This document shows positions 60,632-64,000 of a stretch of 64,000 nucleotides of DNA, piece by piece. The notes under the pieces are model-generated. The model did not search any database and was not told where the DNA came from. It saw only the letters and a list, made by a program, of their open reading frames with translations. Source of the DNA: Aliagarivorans marinus DSM 23064 (GTDB lineage Bacteria; Pseudomonadota; Gammaproteobacteria; Enterobacterales; Celerinatantimonadaceae); assembly GCF_000429485.1 (NCBI RefSeq), contig NZ_KE386907.1, positions 319,096-383,095 on the forward strand. The letters run 5' to 3'. Made by a program: the position numbers and the translations under genes. Position 1 is the stretch's first letter, and every line of letters starts with the position of its first letter.

Positions 60632-60823
60632 TGCGGCATGAACCACCGCGAAAAAAGGCCAAGTGTGCAACCTACACACTTGGCCGAATCGCTCGAAACG
60701 ATAGGAGATTGAGAGCGAAACTAAAGGCGCAACTTATTTGATTTTGGAATTGAGCCTCCTAAGAGTAAATTGCGCTGATGCAGTCTGAGGACGGTGGATT
60801 GAACCCCACCGTCCTTTCTTTTT
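60632..60823 (+). ncRNA. Candidate sigma-54-dependent antisense small RNA
   Basis: About 192 nt lie between a perfect sigma-54 promoter and a rho-independent terminator on the + strand, with no protein gene. Predicted structure: an 11-bp hairpin at 60657-60685 (GGCCAAGTGTG/CACACTTGGCC), a 6-bp stem TCGCTC/GAGCGA at 60689-60718, then GCGCAA/TTGCGC (60727-60775). The last stem displays TTGAGCCTCCTAAGA in its loop, perfectly complementary to the flagellin B ribosome-binding site. The terminator loop ATTGAACC can pair with GGTTCAA in the same leader. An internal TAGGAG (60702-60707) could also mask the CTCCTA part. All pairings were read by eye, not folded by computer. An alternative is a remnant of an old flagellin leader in the minus strand. 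Confidence 0.6.
60788..60823 (+). terminator. Rho-independent terminator of the candidate small RNA
   Basis: The 10-bp stem AGGACGGTGG/CCACCGTCCT with an 8-base loop ATTGAACC is followed by TTTCTTTTT on the + strand only. The minus side lacks a T-run, so the hairpin is built to end a + strand transcript, not that of flagellin A. Confidence 0.82.
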
Positions 60824-60827
60824 ATTA

Positions 60828-61646
60828 TTAACCTAATAGAGATAGCGCAGCCTGAGGACGTTGGTTTGCTTGAGCCAGAACCGTAGTCGAAGTTTGCTGC
60901 AAAATCTGGAAGCGGGTTAGTTCCGCAGTTTCTTTCGCAAAATCAGTATCTTTAATACGTGAACGCGCTGCACTTACGTTCTCAGAGATGTTTGACAGGT
61001 TGCGAATGGTAGATTCAAAACGGTTTTGAATCGCACCCAAGTTTGCACGCTCTTGGTCAATAGCCTTCAGAGCTGAGTCAATCATAGCCATCGCAGCACT
61101 GGCTCCTGCTGCTGAGGTAACTGACGCATTGGTAATGCCCAGACCAGTCTGAGTAACCGAGGTACCAATGGCCACAGTGATGTTCTCACCAGCATTCGCC
61201 CCTACCAAGAAGTTAGCGCTGTATGAGCCATCTAGCAGTTGAATACCACCAAACTTAGTGGTTGTACCCACTCGGCTGATTTCAGCTTTCAACTGAGATA
61301 CTTCCGCCTGCAGTGCCAAGCGGTCGTCTGTGTTGTTCACACCATCTTGCGACTGTACCGCCAAAACTCGGATACGTTGCAGCATGTTGGTAACTTCATC
61401 CATTGCACCTTCAGCGGTTTGCGCAACTGAGATACCATCCTGAGCGTTGAGTACTGCACGATCCAAACCCTGGATCTGCGTGGTCATTCGGTTAGAGATT
61501 TGCAAACCTGCTGCGTCATCCTTCGCACCGTTAATACGGAAGCCAGAAGATAGACGTTGGAATGCGGTGTCCAGGCCGTTGCCTGAGTTGAACAATTGAC
61601 GCTGAGCGTTAATTGACGATACGTTGGTATTTACATACAAACCCAT
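60828..61646 (-). CDS. flaA: Flagellin (flaA position)
   Basis: This 272-residue flagellin is nearly identical to the other copy over D0/D1 and the Ser/Thr-rich middle ([19 protein letters not shown]), and ends QAALSLLG, the usual type. Differences are scattered, such as SINAQ for SLNAQ, FQRLSS for YQRLSS and LTRFQIL for LTQSQIL. Two similar flagellins are common in polar filaments and differ in abundance or position along the filament. Its ribosome-binding site (GATAGGAGAAG) is unlike that of flagellin B. No terminator follows on this strand, so transcripts may run into the small-RNA region as antisense. Confidence 0.96.
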   Translation of the reverse strand: MGLYVNTNVSSINAQRQLFNSGNGLDTAFQRLSSGFRINGAKDDAAGLQISNRMTTQIQGLDRAVLNAQDGISVAQTAEGAMDEVTNMLQRIRVLAVQSQDGVNNTDDRLALQAEVSQLKAEISRVGTTTKFGGIQLLDGSYSANFLVGANAGENITVAIGTSVTQTGLGITNASVTSAAGASAAMAMIDSALKAIDQERANLGAIQNRFESTIRNLSNISENVSAARSRIKDTDFAKETAELTRFQILQQTSTTVLAQANQRPQAALSLLG

Positions 61647-61724
61647 GATTCTTCTCCTATCGATTTATACCATTAATTGGTTTTATCTAGCTGTCAGTTT
61701 TGTTTTCTGTCTGACTTAACTTTA

Positions 61725-61751
61725 TTAACGGCAGCACTTTTGTTTTCTTTA
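61725..61751 (-). promoter_or_regulatory. Sigma-28 promoter of flagellin A
   Basis: On the minus strand TAAAGAAA, 11 bases, then GCCGTTAA match the sigma-28 consensus with exact spacing. The start is expected near 61718, leaving a leader of about 70 nt. Confidence 0.88.
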
Positions 61752-61786
61752 GCACTTTTTTATTTACCGTTTGATCCTTCAAAACA

Positions 61787-61818
61787 AAAAGGGTGCTTCT
61801 CAATAGAAGCACCCTTTA
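61787..61818 (-). terminator. Rho-independent terminator of flgKL
   Basis: The 13-bp stem AAAGGGTGCTTCT/AGAAGCACCCTTT with a 4-base loop is followed on the minus strand by TTGTTTT. It ends the flgK-flgL operon just before the flagellin A promoter. Confidence 0.92.
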
Positions 61819-61847
61819 TAACGGCTCGATGTGAATAATCTTTAGGC

Positions 61848-63053
61848 TTAAATGTAGTTAAATAGCGTTAACTGACTGATGCGACTGTAGGAGGCGTAGG
61901 AGGTGTTTAACGCCAGCTCGGCCCGTTGCAAGTCTGACACGGCTTCGGCAAAATCGACTTCGCTTAGGGTTGCTCTGGATTGCTGGTTAATCACATCCAT
62001 CGCACGGGCAGCGTCTTTCACTGAGTCCAAAGCGTTGCCCCTGGCCCCCACACTACCTTGGGTCAGATTGAGCTTTTCTAGCGCATTGTCGAGGCCAACA
62101 ATAAAGTCGGATTGCGCTTCATCGTAGGCTTGTCCAATGATTGTGGGATCTTCCAGCACTTTAATAAAATCGCCCAAGGTATTGAGGATGTTGCGCTTCT
62201 CTGGGTCTTCTAACTGGAACTGCTCCGCTGCCGGGGCGGCAGAGCTGATCTCAATCTCTAAACCCGCAAAGCTGATTGGGATCCCCGCTACTAAATTCCC
62301 GCTATCAAGAACCGTTCCCCCACTGTCTTCAATCGTGTAGGTATCCGGTGGCCCCGCAAGCGTATTTACGGTGTAGATGTTATTTGCTGGGGTAAAAGGG
62401 TCGTAGTTATTATGATGAAAGCTATCGTAGGCAGCTTGGTCATTTACATAACTATTAATACCACCAGTGAGGTCGTCAGTGCCCAAACGCTTTTGAACAT
62501 TGTCAAAGACTTCCTGCCCGGTATCGTAGGTTTGAATAAATACTGACGAAGAAACTTTTAAATCGTTCTTACCATTATCCCCTTGATAGTTATATTCATT
62601 ACCATCATATGTGTAAGGCTGTTTGTGGGTTTGGAATCCCGCGAATATATAAGAGCCATCAGCACTTTTACTGTTCATAAAGTCCAGTAACTGCTCTTGA
62701 ATTTGACGCAATTCCTGAGCTAGAGAGGCTCGCTCGGTTTCGCCAATAATGCCGTCACCGGATTGAATACCAAGAACCCGCGCACGCTGTCCGGCCGTGA
62801 TCATCCCCTCCAGCACCGACTCTTCAAAGTTCAGGGCGCTTTCGAGAACGGTAGCATTTTTCAAGTGCTGCTCAGTCAGCGTAATTTCGGTAGATAAGAA
62901 CATGGTTTTACTCATGTCCGATGGACCGTCTGCGGCAGTAAGTAATCGCTTGTTGGTAATCAAATGCAGGTTGGTCTTTTCAACCCGAGCTTGGCCATCA
63001 AGCACACCAGCTAATGAGTTTCGGTAAATATTAGGACTAGATACTCGCATCAT
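61848..63053 (-). CDS. flgL: Hook-filament junction protein FlgL
   Basis: FlgL (HAP3) joins hook and filament. The 401-residue protein has the flagellin-like N-terminus MRVSSPNIYRNSLAGVLDGQ and C-terminus SDLQRAELALNTSYASYSRI, with FMNSKSADGSYIFAGFQTHK after the first helices, the family signature. It follows flgK by 5 bp. Two adjacent ATGs are possible; GAGG lies 8 bases before the first. Confidence 0.95.
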   Translation of the reverse strand: MMRVSSPNIYRNSLAGVLDGQARVEKTNLHLITNKRLLTAADGPSDMSKTMFLSTEITLTEQHLKNATVLESALNFEESVLEGMITAGQRARVLGIQSGDGIIGETERASLAQELRQIQEQLLDFMNSKSADGSYIFAGFQTHKQPYTYDGNEYNYQGDNGKNDLKVSSSVFIQTYDTGQEVFDNVQKRLGTDDLTGGINSYVNDQAAYDSFHHNNYDPFTPANNIYTVNTLAGPPDTYTIEDSGGTVLDSGNLVAGIPISFAGLEIEISSAAPAAEQFQLEDPEKRNILNTLGDFIKVLEDPTIIGQAYDEAQSDFIVGLDNALEKLNLTQGSVGARGNALDSVKDAARAMDVINQQSRATLSEVDFAEAVSDLQRAELALNTSYASYSRISQLTLFNYI

Positions 63054-63058
63054 AACAA

Positions 63059-64000
63059 TTACCTCACTGCGCCAAGCAGGGTGTTAAAGGTATCTTGGGC
63101 AACGCTGATAACCTGTGCCGAAGCAGCATAGGCCTGCTGAAAGCGCACCAAATTTGCGGCTTCTTCATCAAGGTTCACACCTGAAATGGATAAGTGGCGC
63201 TGCTCACTTTGCTCGAACAGCGACTGGGCCGCCGCCATCGAAACCCGAGCTTCACTGGTTTTACCGCCAACAAAACTGACCAAGCTGGCATAGGCATCGT
63301 TCATGGTCATTTTGTTGTCACCGGTGGTGGCCAGGCTCTTACGCACCACATCTTGCTGCTGCAAGTTAACAAACTGCAAGGCATTGAAGTTGTCGTTAAA
63401 GCCTTCGGTGTTATAGCCCACGTTGAACACATCACCTTGCATCGCATCACCGTCGATATTGATATCGAAGCCCGGATCAGGTGTTAAACCTGCGCTGGCA
63501 AAAACTTGTTGTCCCGCAGATGCAGCCGGCGCGGTCCCCATTAAGGTACCCGTACCATCATAAATTTCGTAATCACCCGCGGCATTAATTCTCACTTCAT
63601 GCGGACCGTTGATATCGTAACCACCCGGCGAGGTGAAGTAGCTGGTCGCAGGATCGGTATCGTAGATATCGTCGATAGTGATATCTGCACTGCCCCGGTT
63701 ATTCAGCTCACGTTCGACGCGAATGGGCGCTGCGAACGCCAGTTTCTCTGGCTGAGTCATCGCGACCGTCATTTGCACCGCCGCATCACGAGTTGGTTGT
63801 AGAATAAATCGGTCACCTGCAGCAAAACCTCCGGAGCTAAGGTCCAGCTCCATGCCATCAATCTCAAAATTAGTCGGCGGAGTGGAGCCTGCGACGACTG
63901 CGTCGATTGGCTTATCGCCTTCATAACGTTGAATTTCAAACGTTGTTGCAGAGGTAAAGGTAACGCGATAATCGTAAGCGGTGACTTCATCGCCCTGCCC
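63059..64000 (-). CDS. flgK: Hook-filament junction protein FlgK, 3' part
   Basis: This is the C-terminal part (313 residues) of FlgK (HAP1). The frame is open to the right edge, where it codes GQGDEVTAYDYRVTFTS, so the start lies outside the window; the full protein is usually over 500 residues. The C-terminal end GVNLDEEAANLVRFQQAYAA with ISVAQDTFNTLLGAVR is the FlgK/FlgE-type D0 helix signature. It is followed by flgL in the usual order. Confidence 0.95.
   Translation of the reverse strand, partial: GQGDEVTAYDYRVTFTSATTFEIQRYEGDKPIDAVVAGSTPPTNFEIDGMELDLSSGGFAAGDRFILQPTRDAAVQMTVAMTQPEKLAFAAPIRVERELNNRGSADITIDDIYDTDPATSYFTSPGGYDINGPHEVRINAAGDYEIYDGTGTLMGTAPAASAGQQVFASAGLTPDPGFDINIDGDAMQGDVFNVGYNTEGFNDNFNALQFVNLQQQDVVRKSLATTGDNKMTMNDAYASLVSFVGGKTSEARVSMAAAQSLFEQSEQRHLSISGVNLDEEAANLVRFQQAYAASAQVISVAQDTFNTLLGAVR

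Noticed and set aside
60638-60712. A 24-codon reading frame in the candidate small RNA
   Set aside because: It would begin about 6 nt from the predicted start and has no ribosome-binding site. A dual-function RNA remains possible but unsupported.
60750-60764. The 15-nt repeat as the ribosome-binding site of a lost third flagellin on the minus strand
   Set aside because: No start codon or flagellin remnant follows it, and the promoter and terminator both face the + strand. It stays as the main alternative to the small-RNA reading.

Overview
The window is chromosomal DNA of a gammaproteobacterium, most likely an Alteromonadales member of the Shewanella/Ferrimonas type. The basis is the order pepN, DUF2835, large NAD-glutamate dehydrogenase (gdhB), pyrD, zapC; a rhombosortase; and a polar-flagellum regulatory trio flrA-flrB-flrC. 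The genus cannot be fixed from sequence alone. No rRNA, tRNA, CRISPR array or insertion sequence was seen.

Layout. (1) 1-31.5 kb is mostly housekeeping: sdaA (3' part), cysB, an ABC exporter (ybbP-ybbA) divergent from tesA, zapC, pyrD, gdhB, a DUF2835 gene, pepN, an NSS sodium symporter, dacB, deaD, ynjF-like, hns, rrtA, then pyrF, lapB, lapA, ihfB, rpsA, cmk, followed by the flagellar regulators flrC, flrB and flrA. (2) 31.8-44.9 kb (+ strand) is a flagellin-glycan operon behind a good sigma-54 promoter: pseB, pseC, pseF, a methyltransferase, four genes matching the Campylobacter jejuni phosphoramidate pathway (Cj1415, Cj1418, Cj1417, Cj1416 types), two tandem CDP-glycerol-transferase-like proteins, a glycosyltransferase and a TylF-like methyltransferase. 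(3) 44.9-52.9 kb (- strand) is a convergent, tightly overlapping operon: pseI, pseG, pseH, an acyl carrier protein, a short-chain reductase, an AMP-forming ligase, LuxE-like and LuxC-like proteins and a metallophosphatase. (4) 53.2-64 kb holds a small unknown gene, then (- strand) flgK (3' part), flgL, two flagellins, flaG, fliD, fliS, a FliT-like gene and a very large Maf glycosyltransferase.

How the parts fit. All six enzymes for CMP-pseudaminic acid (PseB, C, H, G, I, F) are present, and Maf would transfer the sugar to flagellin. The phosphoramidate genes, the acyl-carrier cassette and the methyltransferases look like decoration enzymes for that glycan. Flagellins read from sigma-28 promoters, while the glycan operon and flrBC have sigma-54-type promoters, matching the known class II/III/IV hierarchy of polar flagella.

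The two most notable observations are (a) a complete phosphoramidate donor pathway inside a flagellar, not capsular, glycosylation locus, and (b) an apparent sigma-54-dependent small RNA on the + strand between the two flagellin genes. It has its own terminator and a 15-nt perfect antisense match to the ribosome-binding site of the downstream flagellin. Both are inferred from sequence and have not been tested.
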